Notes: generated from the sequence alone by a model not told the origin. DNA of 64,000 nt from Guillardia theta CCMP2712 (GCF_000315625.1 NW_005434635.1:313342-377341), one strand, 5' to 3'; positions 11,055 through 22,890 are shown, counted from the first letter of the stretch. Numbers and translations: made by a program.

Positions 11055-14000
11055 ATGAAGCTTGCGGGCCCGTTCCTGGTGCTCCTGAGCTTCAGCGCAT
11101 GCCAGACTGAAGTTCGAGATCTTGTTTCTTCCTCTCACTCGACTTCCCATGGATCCCCGCAATCCTTCCTCATCGCACTGCACCGCGCCTCCTCGTCAAG
11201 ACTCCCTCCTGCCATGCATGGCGCGCACACTGGGCTCACGGGGCCGGTCCGCCTTCGGGGAGGAGCTCATTCGAGCTCTGGGGATGCGAGCAAGAGGAAG
11301 CTGGTGAAGGCGAAGAGGAAGTTTCCTCCGAGAAACCCGTCGGAGAACTCCATGAGCGATCCGTATCCCTCCAAGTCTCAAGTCGACAGCTCGACGCAGG
11401 ACTCCAAGAATCCCTTTGCTAGCATATTCCCTCCTGCACAGACTAATTTCCCTGGTTTGACCTCTATCTCTTCTTCTGCCGGCTTGCCCTCCTACAAACT
11501 CTCGTTCAACCCCCCACCTCACCCCTCCTCCTTCTCTCATCGTCCAATTTCTTTCTCCGTCTTCATCCTTTCCCTCTCCTTGCGGCCTGCTCCAATTATT
11601 TCCTTCCGTACTGACATATTTTCCCTCTTCCAGCTACCTCCATCTTCTCCGCTTTCTCGTCTGCCGTCAAGTCTCCGAACTCGACTGTCTTTCCGGTACT
11701 TGACCTGATTCTGCCTTGCCCACTGAGCTCTGACATGCGAGCCCATAGAACCCTTTTGCTGCTGTTCCCTCCGCTAGCACAGGGGCAGCGGCAGCGGCAG
11801 GGGCAGGAGTATCAGGGGGGGGAGGAGATGTTCTACCGACAGGATCCTCTATCCAGCCGCCGAATATCTTCTCGTCGTTCTCGCAGAACGTGCCCGGGGC
11901 TCGCTCAGGTCACTGATTCCTCGGAAGCTCCAGATTGCTGACTGACTTCAAAGATGCGCCGCCTGTCTTCGGCTTTCAACCCCCGTCGTCACACAACTTT
12001 GGCCCTCCAAGGTAGAAAGAGGAAGCAAGGGAAGAGGACGAAGGGGGAGGGAGACGGGAGAGGAAGGAGACGGAGGGAGGAGTAGAGAGGAGGAGGTAAA
12101 GTCAGGTCTCTCACGCCTTGGTAGCTTCAACGTATTCGGAGACAACAATCAGCAGAAGACGTCTGTCTTTCCGGATGCTGGCCAGCAGCTGCAGCCAGTG
12201 CCAGTACAACACCAGCAGACCGCACCAGGTCCTTCAGATTGTCTTGTCCAGGTATCTCGACTGATCTCGTTGGCAGCGAACCCCTTTTTGCCAGAAAGTT
12301 TCAGCAAGCCGGCGCAAAACGTTTTCAACCCCTTTGCGCAGACCGCAAACCCTTTTGCACAAGCAACCCTAGAGCAGAACAAGACTTTCAGCGCAGGTCC
12401 ACATCCTCTTGTGTCCCTTCCCTTCCCCATCGCCCTTTCCCTCCCCCTTCCCGTCCACCTCTCTCCCTCCCTCCCNNNNNNNNNNNNNNNNNNNNNNNNN
12501 NNNNNNNNNNNNNNNNNNNNNNNNNNNNNNNNNNNNNNNNNNNNNNNNNNNNNNNNNNNNNNNNNNNNNNNNNNNCCTCCCTCCCTCCCTCCCTCCCTCC
12601 CTCCCTTCCCCTCGCCCCTCCTCCCTCCTCGACCTCCCTCCCCTCCCCTCCCTCCCCTCCCCTCCCCTCCCTCCCTCCCTCCCTCCCTACCTTCTCTTCT
12701 CACACTCGACACGAGCCCCTCGTCCTTTCCATTCCTCGCTCATCATCCCTTCACCTCACTTACCCCCCGTCTCTTGCTAACATTTCTTTCAGGCGGACGA
12801 GGAGGAGAAGTCGCCTACCCCTCCCTCTTTCCCCTTCGCTGCGGGAAAGCCGATCTTTGAAATCAACCGACCGGATCTTCCGTCCTTTAGCTTCAAGGAA
12901 TCGACAGGAGGAAGCATCAAGTTTGATTCGCTGCCTTTCTTCAACGCATCTCAGTCCTTCCGAGGTAAAGTCGGCAGGAGAAAACAGAAAGTCAGAGGAG
13001 AGGCGAGGATAGGAGAGGAGAGGATAGATTCGCAGGAGAGAGGAGGAGAGAACTGATGGGAGCAAGAGTAGAGAAGTGGAAGGGAAAGGAGTAGAGGGAT
13101 GGAAGAGATAGGAGGTATAGGATTGGATTCAAGTCCTGATGAGAAGGGAGGAAGGAAGATACGAGGCATCGGGTGAAAAAGATTGGGAGGGAGGTGGAGC
13201 GGAGCGTGGAGGAAACAAAAGAGAGGGTAGGAGAGCCGATGTGAGCTGAGAGTATCAGATGATGTAGAGGAGAGGGGACAGGAGGATCATAGGTGCGAGA
13301 TGAGAGGCAGAAATGAATTAGATTTTTGTTGTTGGATGTTTTTGTTCACACCGCCTCCCAGTCATCAGCCAAGAATGGTCGGAGGGAGAGTTCCTGGGAC
13401 TGGCTAAGGGAGGGACGGCCAACTTTGGATTCATCCGACCCAAAGGTAAAGAGAGGATGAGCGGGAAGCCGGAGGAGAACAGGGTGGGCGGGTGGGAAAG
13501 TGGGCGGGAGGGAGGGAGGGAAGGAAGAGGGAGGGACGAGGGAGGGAGGGAGGTACTGTTCGGAGAGATTGGTAGAGAGCAAATGGGATTCACAAGCTCA
13601 GGAAGGACAAGGGAGGCTTCAAGTACCCCATACCACATCGTTCACGATGAGGGGGGGGATAGAGCAAGCATGCAAACACACAGACAGGACCCACTGACCT
13701 GCTCCAAGGAACCTCCGGGCCCAACATCTTCGTGCACAAGAGCAACATCCACGATGAAGTGCAGACTGGAGACGTTAGCTGACCTCTTGCCCGGCTCCGC
13801 CCGTGACGACATGCCCTGCAGGTGGTGAAGTACCAGCTCGCCCCGCACGAGCCTCTGTCCAGCGTTAGTCCCGCCATCCTCCTGCTCCTCCTCTCTGATG
13901 GATGTTGTTGCAGAAGAGTCCAGTGGGTGACAAGAACGAGATGAAGAACGACAAGCTGCAAGTGATATTCGCCTCCTCCTCCTCCTCCTCCTCCTCCCCT

Positions 14001-17000
14001 TTCCCTCCTCCATTTCTTCCCCCTGTTTTCCCTCTCCTCCTCCCACTTGTCATTTTCCCACTGCCTCGACCTCCCTTCTACCTTCCTCGCTCTGCCATCC
14101 TCTTCTCTGTCCTTCGTGCTGCCCTATCCTTGTACTCGCGGTCGTCCCTGCCTTGATCCGTCCTCCTGCTCACAACCCTCCATGATGTTCCCTCCCTCCC
14201 TCCCTCCCTACCTCTCTCCCTCCCTCCCTCCCTCCCTCCCCTCCCTCCTTCCCTCCCTCCCTCCCTCCCTCCCTCCCTACCTCTCTCCCTCCCTACCTCT
14301 CTCCCTCCCTCCCTCCCTCCCTCCTTCCCTCCTTCCCTCCCTCCCTCCCTCCTTCCCTCCCTCCTTCCCAGGCTCCTTCCCTCCTCCCTCCCTCCCTCGC
14401 TTCTCCCTCCTCGCTCTTCCTTCCTCCCCTTCCTCCTCTTGCTCCTTCTCTCACACTCCCCTTCCTACATTCACTCCTCCCACAGGCAGTGAATGTGAGG
14501 CGGGCCGATGGCAGCCAGGAGGACGCAGCAGCAGAAGTGCAACCAGCATCGTCACTGCAGGGCTCGTTCCCTTTCCCTGCTCAGTCAAGTCTCCCGGCTC
14601 CAACTCCAACGAGCAACACAAACTTCTTCCCTTTCCCGGAGGTCTCGAACTCGACGCATGCAGCAAGTCAGCTGCCCTTCTTCGACTTTCTTGCCAAGAG
14701 TGGAAGCAAGGAGCAGCAGGAGCAGACGAATACCCCACAGCAGGAGAAGACGAGCACACAAGAGGAGGAGAAGACGACCACACGACAGCAGGAGCAGCCA
14801 AAGAATGACTGGAGGTGTACGACTTGCCTTGTGATGAACAAAGACAGTGTTATGAGATGTGTTTGCTGTGAGGCGGAAAACCATCGGCAGGTACTCAAGA
14901 TATTTCCTGTTTCCTTCCTGTCTTGACAGGGGTTCGCAGTTGGTCCTCAACCCAAATCCTCCCCGGCACAATTTTTCCCAACATCTTTTCCTGTGCCGAG
15001 AGGTGAGGGAGGGGAAAACTACTCGGAATGAGCTTTAACGAGATGTACTCATGAATGATTGGATGATGATGATCATGATGATGATGATGACTAGGAAGCG
15101 ATGATGTCTGACGACATGTTCTTGTCTTCTCTGTTTTCATTCAACGATTCAGAATTTGATTCGCTCCCTCTTGTTCTCTCCTCCTCCACCATCACCATCA
15201 CCACTTCTCTCTTTGCATGTCATTGATTGCGTTTTGCAGAGGACCCTTCCAAGTCAACCACCCAGCAACAGCAACAGCAACAGCAGCAGCAGCAGCAGCA
15301 GCGAGTGAGTGCGAGGACGGAAGTAGAGCAGGAGCAACATTCTGCTTCGCCTCCTTCAGCTGCTCCTCCTCTTGCTCCTGCTACCCGCGGGGATCTGTTT
15401 CCTTCTCGTCCAACGGCTCCTCGCCCCCCAGTGCTCGGAGCTCCTCGCCTCATGAGGTTTGCTCTTGCCCTGCTACCCAGCCATGTCACAGCCGTTGACT
15501 TTCTCCTCCTCCTCATCCTCCTCCTCCTCCTCATCCTCCTCCTCATCCTCATCCTCCTCCTCCTCCTCCTCATCATCATCATCATCATCCTTCTCCTCCT
15601 CCTCCTTCATGTGTCTCGCTTTCCTTCTCTTTCCGTCTGTTTCCCCCCCGGCAGGATCTCATGTATCGTAACCGATCTTCCACGGGCTGTAGACTTTCTT
15701 ATGACGGTGAGGAGGAGGAGGAGGAGGAGGAGGAGGAGGAGAAAGGGAGCTCACCAAGTTGCAGGTTGTCGGATTGACGATGATGCGGCACGAGGAATTT
15801 GCACAGAGCGTAGAGAAAGCGCAGGAGGTAGAAGGAGCTCGAGACTATGAGAGGCAAGTGAAGACATAAGGACGAAGAGGGGGGGACAGAGCAGAGAAGA
15901 ACAGAGGGAAGGAGAGGAGAGGAGAGGAGAGGAGAGAGGAGAGGAGAGGATAGCAGGCAAGGGCATCTATGAGCTTGTTGTTGACTTGCGAGTGTGCAGA
16001 GGAGATTGGTCGAGAACTCTTCTTGGGTTTGAAGGTTCAGATGATACAAGTTTGTGTGTAGAGGTATCTCCATCGTGAACCTCCTTTCAATTCCCCCCCC
16101 AGCTCTCCCGTCATCCTCTTCCTCCTTTGCCCCCACTTATCATCATCACTACCTCCTCTCCTGTCTTCTCTCCTTTCCCGCTTTTCCGAACTCACCCTCT
16201 CTACCCGCTTATTCTTACTTCATCTCTTCACGTCTCATCCTTGCCTCTCTTCTCCTCCTCTCTTCTCCTCTCCTCCCCCCCCTCCTCCTTCCTCGTCCTG
16301 ACTTGTTTCGCTCCAGCTCATCTCTATCGCACGTCCTGTGGAACCATCGCAACCGCGAGACCTCACGGAGGTTCTTCGACTCTCCTCTCCTCCTCCCCTC
16401 CCTGACTTCACCGCAAAGATTTTGATCTTCAGCACTTCCGCCCTCTCCCGCCTCGTTGACTTCCAAGTCCCCTACCTCGAGACTCCCTCCGGCGTTGTCG
16501 CCCGCGTCCCTGGCGCTGCGCTCAATGTCAAGGTGACTTGCTTACCACCACCACCACCACCTCCTCCTCCTCCTCCTCTTCCTCCTCCTCCTCCTCTTCC
16601 TCCTCCTCCTCCTCCTCTCATCGCCCTCTACTCTCCTGCTTTCCGCTCCCTTCATCTCTCATTTCCTCTTGTCCTCTTTGTCTGCATGTTTTCCCCGCCA
16701 CTCACCTCCTCTCCTGCTGCTCCTCCCCAATCGCCTGACTGACTGGCCTTGCAAGATTCTTCCTGCCCGCAGCCGGCAACTTACTCCTCACATTTCTGCC
16801 ATCATCATCCCAACCAACAACATGACGGTTAGAATGTTCACTGCTCCTGCACTCCTACCTCTTCTCCACCCCTTCTTCATCCTGCCTCTCCTCCTTCCCT
16901 TCCTCTACCATCACCCCCTTTGCTCTCTTGTATCTTCCTCCATCTCCTCCCCTCCCTCCCCTCCCTCCTCTAGCTCCTTCGCCCCCCTTCCTCTTCCATA

Positions 17001-19068
17001 ACCCTCTCTGCTCCATCCTCCCATCCTCTGCTCCCTCCTTTTCTCCTCCAACATCTTCCCTTATTGTCATTATACCGTCGTCACTTCCTCCGTGCTTCCC
17101 TTCCCCCTCCTCCCTCCTCCTCCTCCCTCCACCCTCCTCCCACCTCATCCTAACAGCGCTCCTCAGGAATCCCTCTCCTTCTTCTCGGGGGCTCTGGCCA
17201 TGCAGGCGGCAGGGAGGGAGGAGGAGCGACAAGTTTCTCTCTCCTGCGGCCCTCAGGGCTCCAGGATCCTCTTGGTCAAGTCGACGAGGGGAGAGAAAAG
17301 GACGAGCTCCTCTCTGATCCGCCTCGTCTTTGGCTGCTCCGCTCCTGTCCTCAGAGCGGTGATGTTCCCTCCCTCCTCCTCCTCCTCCTCCTCCTCCTAC
17401 TCATACTCCTCTCTCCTCCTCTTCCTCTCTCCTCCTCCTTTCTCTCCCTCCCTGCTCCTCCTCCCTTCTACCTGTCCCCCCCCACCCCATCTTTGTGCCT
17501 CCTGCCATCCTCCTCTCCATCATTGTCTTCCTATGCTCCTCTTACCCCCATCCACTGAGCTCCCTCTCCACATCGCCCCTTCTTCCTTCTCTCTCGTGGT
17601 CTCAATGTCTCCTGCTCGTCCAGGTGGCTGCGGGGGCGAAGGAGCAGCGAGCGAAGGAGCTTCTGCCGCTCTCATGCGTGCAGGGCCCAGAGGCCTGCAA
17701 CATGACCATGACAATCTTTGAGGTGAGGAGAGAGGAGGAGGGAGGAGGAAGAAGAGAATGACGGAGAGAGGGAGGAAGAGGGAAAGGACGAGGGGAAGAG
17801 AGGGGAGAAGGGAGGAGGTCGACAGGAGTTGATTGGGGAGGACGAAGGGGGAAGGGGGAAGGAGGAGTAAGAGGACAGGAGTTGACGGGACTTGCAGTCG
17901 CCTGAGGGGCTGGAGGTTGCTGCCGTCGACAAAGACTCGGTACTGAAGATGTCAGCTTTGGATCACTCAGCAGGTGAACGAGAGAGAGGAGAGGAGAGGA
18001 GAAAGGGGAAGAGGAGAGGAAAGGTGAGGACTGGGAACAGAGACAGAGACAGAGAGAGGCAGGGCAGATGGCGACAGTGTAGGAGCAGAGTCAGGTGGAC
18101 GAGGAAGAGGCAGGAAGGAAGGGAAGGAAGAGATGAGTTGAGAGAGGGGACATGAAGTTGAACCTGCCTGTGTCTTCCAGCCACGAGATTCGCCGCTATC
18201 CACGAGTCATCAGAACGGCCTGAGCTAGAGGCCTCTAGCGCCCAGACTTCGCCTCTCAAGCTCCTGTCCTCGCAGATGCAGGAGGAGCGAGGGAAGGAGG
18301 AAGGGAGGGAGGAGGAGGGCATGAGCGACGGCGAGCTCCTCGCCCAGCAGGTCTCGTCTCACCTCTCTCCGTTCGCCTACTCGCAGGGAAGCCACCTCAA
18401 GCATGCCAGGTGCTTTCTCGCTCTTGTCCCACAGACACCTCCTCCTGCCAGCTCACCTTCCACGTCCCCTCCCTGCATCGACTTTCTACATTATCTGCTT
18501 CATCCTCGTCGTTGTCATCGATCTCCCTGTCATCATCACCATCTGAATCATCATCATCACCATCACCATCTCAATCATCATCATCATGCCCTCTTGCTCC
18601 CATATTCAAACATTCCTACAGGTTCGCGATCGAGTGGCGCCCGACTGGCTACTTCCTAGACGGCATCGAGAGCGAGGGGAGGGGCATCTACATCACCTGC
18701 CGGACGGAGCAGCAGCTGGTGGAGCTGGGAAACTCTCAGACGGTCAAGATCGAAGGGGTCGACATGGCCATGGACGTGAGGAGGAGCGTCGAGCTGGAGC
18801 TCGAGAACGAGATGCTCGACCCTGGGGAGGAAGGGGAGAGCAGCAAGTACCTCACTGTCGCAGACGAGCATGCGAGGAAGAGACTCGTTGCCCTCCTGTG
18901 CGCGTTCAGGGAGATGCCCACGTACGTCGGAAGCAGAAGGTGAGGGGGAGGAGCAAGGGAAGGAAAGGGGCAGGGGGGAGTGGAGAGGAGAACGGAGAAC
19001 GGCGACGAGGATGTGAGCCTGACCATGGATGCAGAATCTTCGTTCCGCAAGCAACCTTCTCCTTCTAG
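11055..19068 (+). CDS. FG/NPF-repeat, cold-shock domain and RanBP2 zinc-finger protein with secretory leader
   Basis: About 20 exons read as one gene. Exon 1: hydrophobic leader MKLAGPFLVLLSFSACQT, then VRLRGG and a basic Ser/Lys-rich stretch. Next come Phe-rich, nucleoporin-like repeats with NPF and FG units (NPFASIF, NIFSSFSQNV, VFGFQPP, NFGPP, NVFGDNN, three more NPF). Then a cold-shock domain split over exons: GGTANFGFIRPK, GPNIFVHKSNIHDE, KSPVGDKNEMKNDKLQ, AVNVRRADG. Then a RanBP2-type zinc finger near 14810-14885 (WRCTTC, 10 residues, CVCC). Then a poly-Gln run (15265-15300) and an unrecognised C-terminal half with good splice logic (LLGFEGSDDTSLCVE; VDFQVPYLETPSGVVARVPG; FAIEWRPTGYFLDGIESEG). 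One intron (15854-15999) has a GC donor. An assembly gap lies inside, and two joins (near 11695 and around the gap) are not frame-clean. FG repeats plus this zinc finger recall Nup153-like proteins; the cold-shock domain is unusual for those. It may be two genes. Confidence 0.6.
12476..12575. other. Assembly gap (100 N) inside a CCCT repeat
   Basis: Exactly 100 N flanked by (CCCT)n on both sides, within an intron of the cold-shock/zinc-finger gene. It is a placeholder gap and true length is unknown. Confidence 0.98.
14186..14400. repeat. (CCCT)n low-complexity tract
   Basis: About 215 bp of degenerate CCCT/CCTTCCCT in an intron just before the exon starting AVNVRR. Confidence 0.9.
15500..15606. 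repeat. (CTC/ATC)n low-complexity tract
   Basis: CTC and ATC triplets in the intron following the poly-Gln exon. One frame would read as poly-Leu/Ile, but this is a repeat artefact. Confidence 0.85.
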
Positions 19069-19166
19069 TCTGCTGATGGGGCTAGAGTCTTGTAAATATG
19101 TAAATGAGGGAAGAGCACTCAAGACGACATGCAGTCTACGTATTATTCATTGGCTATGATGAACAT

Positions 19167-20439
19167 TTAGTAAAGAATCTTTCCGAGGCCAAGGTTGATG
19201 ACATCGGTAACAGAGGTGCCAGTGAAGAGAGCAGCGGTGGTGATGGAGATGACGCCGAGCATGGCAAGACGGCCATTGATCAGCTCAGCCTGTCAGAAAC
19301 ATATCACCAAGAGGATGATCGCATGCGGGAAGAGAGGAGAAGAGAGAAACAAACACGAGAAACGCGTCAGAGAGGAGGAGTTCAGCTCACCTCGGCAGTG
19401 AGACCAGTCTTGAAGGGGGGGATGAGACCGGCAGGGGCCTCGGGCTTGTATCCCTGGTCCTTGACGAGGGTGTCCTGGAAGCCGAAGGGAGCGAAAGCGG
19501 CCAAGATGGAGACGAAGAGGACGTGGACGTGAGCGACGAGGATGATGGCGCGCTCGTTGGTGATGGGGGCGTTGAAGCCTCCGTTGACGAGGGGTCCCCA
19601 CTGGCTGACGTCGAGGATCTTGTCGCCATCGGGGATGAGGCCACGGCCGTGGAGGTAGGAGCTCAGGACCATGAAGAAGATGCCGAACATGGCATGGCGT
19701 CCGTTCCATCGCTCAGCGTTGGTGGTGACGCCGAGGCCGCGGGATGCGAGCTCGGGGTTCTCGGAAGCGAACTTCTCAACGGCTCCAGCCATGGGGTTGC
19801 CCTTGGCCTGCATGGAGACGGTGGCCAACCCTGGCAACAAGCATCAGACTAGATAGAGGATAACAGGATAACATGGCGGGGAGTGACAACAGCGTCAGGG
19901 ATAATCTGTACGTGTTACACAAATCTGCACATCGAGACTAGTTGCTAGTCATTGCGAAAAGAATACACTTGAATGATTGTTCACAAGGAATGAGACTGAT
20001 AAAATCAATCATAGCACGTTCTAAAATTGAACAAGACAACAAGAATATGCATGACCATGTGACTAGCCTTGTGCTATTCTGCAAACAAGACGAATTTTCT
20101 TTCGCCCCGATACACGTCGAGATGTCAACATTCGAGAACAGACAGTTCAACAACGTGAAAAATTCATGCATCACAAGATCAAAAGAAGATGCAAAGGACG
20201 ATCAAAGCATTCTGATCCTCCATCATAACAAAGGGGGCGGGACACTGCATTGGAACACCCCATCCCCACTTTGTTCAGACAGTCGAGTATCCCTGCAACC
20301 GAACCCTCTCAGACTCACCATGGCGAGCAGGTCCACGCTGAACAGCAGGGGAGGAGCGGAGGGAGAGGGAAGGAGAAGCTGAAGGAGCAAAGGCTGCCGC
20401 GGAGGCGCAAGCGGAGAGCACGAGGATCGAGCGGAGCAT
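19167..20439 (-). CDS. Light-harvesting (LHC)-like protein, plastid-targeted
   Basis: Three exons: 20439-20319, 19830-19391 and 19290-19167. Exon 1 encodes a bipartite leader: a signal peptide ([15 protein letters not shown]) followed by [20 protein letters not shown], with the Phe after the predicted cleavage site that is diagnostic for import into red-lineage secondary plastids. The mature part has the two LHC chlorophyll-binding helices with the E-x-x-N-G-R motif: [19 protein letters not shown] (helix 1) and [19 protein letters not shown] (helix 3). Between them is a middle hydrophobic helix ([20 protein letters not shown]). The long loop with [16 protein letters not shown] differs from ordinary antenna Lhcs, so it may be an LHC-like (RedCAP-type) protein rather than a main antenna. 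Intron 1 (488 nt) is AT-rich. About 200 residues before processing. It would act in the thylakoid membrane in light harvesting or photoprotection. Confidence 0.85.
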
Positions 20440-20459
20440 GACGGCGGTAAGACGAACGA

Positions 20460-20870
20460 CCTACCCCCACCCCTTTTAACCTGTCATAAGACTACCCTAC
20501 CCCATCATAATCCCTCCAATCCTCTGTATGATTGGGGTCCTTGATTTGTTTTAAACCGCAGGACCCTACCCTACAAAAAGTTGGAAACTACCCATCCATG
20601 ACGATATAAAAGTACCCGTTGCTTTTATACCCCTACCCCCCTACACACTTCAGCTTTACTATCACCCCGCCTTCTCCCAACCACCCCTTATGATCTGCTC
20701 TCACCCCCACCTGATAGCGGCGCACAGCATCACCATAGTACCCCTACAATATACATTAAGTACCCTACCATATTACCATAGAAATGTCTTACAGCTCAAC
20801 CAACCCCCTGTCTCTATGTACCCTACCCCCACTCTACACATTCATTACCCCGTATTTATTTATGATCCCG
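20460..20870. promoter_or_regulatory. TACCC/CCCTACC cluster in the 5' flank of the LHC-like gene
   Basis: On the plus strand, repeated CCCTACC, TACCCC and ACCCTAC words start about 20 bp upstream of the minus-strand ATG at 20439. In the direction of transcription they read GGGTA/GGGGTA. Promoter function is inferred only from position and recurrence. Confidence 0.4.
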
Positions 20871-20874
20871 GTGT

Positions 20875-21080
20875 GACGGATCTTCCATGTGATAACGGTC
20901 GGTCTCATATTGTAACGGTCCATAACCCGAATACTCGGACCCGACCCGTGACCGTCGGCCCAGTGGCCGGGTCAGCCTACCGGGCGGGCCGTTAAAGCGA
21001 ACGGGCCGAGCCTGTCCCGGGTGCCACGGTGGTCAAGTTTGTGCGACTAGCCTGGCCCGCCGCCGCCGCTCGGACTCTCA
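20875..21080. repeat. GC-rich restricted-vocabulary island 2
   Basis: Words such as TAACGGTC, CGGACCCGACCCG, GTGACCGTCGG, GGCCGGG and CGGGCGGGCC dominate. No ORF of interest. It sits directly before the retroelement remnant. Confidence 0.6.
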
Positions 21081-21108
21081 GGCTGAAGTGATGAGTTAGA
21101 TATCCCGC

Positions 21109-21680
21109 GCCATCGAGGGCCTGGGATACCTGATCGAGACATACCAACCAAGCGTCAAGTTGTAATGTTGCAGGAGGTCTTGGTAGGGAGGAGGAGGAAG
21201 GAGACAGCTCTCAGAACGATGATCAAGAAGGAATGGGGATGCTACCGAATGTTTATGACGAAAGGCACGGGGGACGGGAGAAAGGGTAAGAGTGATCTTC
21301 GCCTTGTGATGCTAGCGCATGCTGACCTCCTCCCCCCCCCCCCCCCCCCCCTCCTCTAGCCGCCTCGAATGATGGCGGGGGAAGAGCGCGAAGTATGCAA
21401 AAAAATACAAGTTTTACAGATCGGGAAAAAAGAACCGATAATACGCATTTGTAATGTACATTTCCCTACAGCATCGAAGGAGGATGAGCAAGCCGACATG
21501 TGGAAAGCGCTGAGTCAGATGCTAAGGACAGATCCAAGCGTCAAGCTCAACATCGTCGGAGGCGACTTTAATGCATCTCGAAAACACCCTGAGATCCTCA
21601 TGAGAGAAGGATACGGGAACATTACAACGCTTGGTTGGTATGTCTCGATCAGGTATCCCAGGCCCTCGATGACCAGGCCC
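21109..21680 (+). mobile_element. Decayed non-LTR retrotransposon endonuclease fragment with inverted copy
   Basis: The plus strand holds remnants of an exonuclease-endonuclease-phosphatase domain, as found at the N-terminus of LINE polyproteins. In order: GLGYLIETYQPS then, after a frameshift, VMLQEV (typical Q-E-V); KKEWGCYRMFM; IIRICNVHFPTAS (cf. N-V-H-x-P); LNIVGGDFNASRK (the G-D-F-N motif). A frameshift near 21160 and a poly-C run at 21331-21350 break the frame. No reverse transcriptase is present. About 55 bp at 21109-21168 recur reversed at 21618-21672, so the fragment is flanked by an inverted copy of its own 5' part. The element is dead. Confidence 0.7.
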
Positions 21681-22327
21681 TCGATGATTATCACTGCGCC
21701 GGGTTCGATCACAAGTGCCGACATGGCCTTCAGTTCCATTGACTACTTCCATTCTCCGATTTACAACTCCGACGATATTAAGGTTTGGTGTTACAGTACC
21801 GGGTTTTCAGCCGTAATGGCCATCATCGTCATTCGGCGCTCCATTGACTACTTCCATTTCGACAACTTCCTTTCATTGCCTTGTGTTTCTAACTCAGTAA
21901 AGAACTAGTCGTACTTCAGCTCCGATCTTGTCTCAAGTTCGACCATGCAGCACTACCTTCAAGTACATTATCAACTCCTTTTGGTATGATTGCCACTCAC
22001 AAAGCAAGAAACAAAATTTCAATCATGTGGCATGTGGAGTGGCCGTTTCCATTATCCTCGCAACATTAAGCTAGCTTCAACCTGTTGAGTCGGGACGTGG
22101 TGAAAGGAACTGACAACCAAAAGTGAAACCCAACGTCAAGGATGAAGCTGCGAGCCCAAGAGCTACAAGTACATTCAAAGAGGCGAAACAACTTGGAACC
22201 AAAAGTTGGTATCAACATGACCGGGAATGAAATCATTTTTGCTGCAGATCCCTCAATCAGAACCCGCGTGCTTTGAGGACCTGTCTGAAAGTTCTACTTC
22301 CTTGTTTGTACTACTCATCAGTCGCTG
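21681..22327. other. Intergenic, no gene seen
   Basis: Contains a short direct repeat (TCCATTGACTACTTCCATT at about 21737 and 21840). Nothing else recognised. Confidence 0.5.
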
Positions 22328-22346
22328 GGCTGGAATCGAACCAGCC
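22328..22346 (-). other. tRNA T-arm-like hairpin, orphan
   Basis: The minus strand reads GGCTGG-TTCGATT-CCAGCC, a perfect 6-bp stem with a TTCGATT loop as in a tRNA T arm, followed by CAGCGAC, which could be a 3' acceptor strand. No matching 5' acceptor (GTCGCTG) or anticodon arm is seen within 100 nt upstream or downstream, so this is at best a tRNA-derived fragment. Confidence 0.3.
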
Positions 22347-22372
22347 GATAGCACACCAGTGCCAGCAAAATA

Positions 22373-22387
22373 GGTGTTGAAAACACC
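22373..22387 (-). terminator. Histone-type 3' stem-loop
   Basis: GGTGTTTTCAACACC on the minus strand forms a 5-6 bp stem with a small U-rich loop, 36 nt after the H4 stop. Position and sequence resemble the metazoan/algal replication-dependent histone mRNA stem-loop (GG-YYY-UUYU-N-ARRR-CC), although the loop is one base shorter than the usual four. Probably directs non-polyadenylated 3' end formation bound by SLBP. Confidence 0.6.
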
Positions 22388-22423
22388 AGTACAGTCGAGG
22401 GCAATTCGATTTCGCGATCATGT

Positions 22424-22890
<467 letters not shown>

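Noticed and set aside
22280-22400. A tRNA gene on the minus strand next to H4
   Set aside because: Only a T-arm-like hairpin and a possible 3' acceptor strand are present. No D arm, no 7-nt anticodon loop and no 5' acceptor partner, also not in permuted order.
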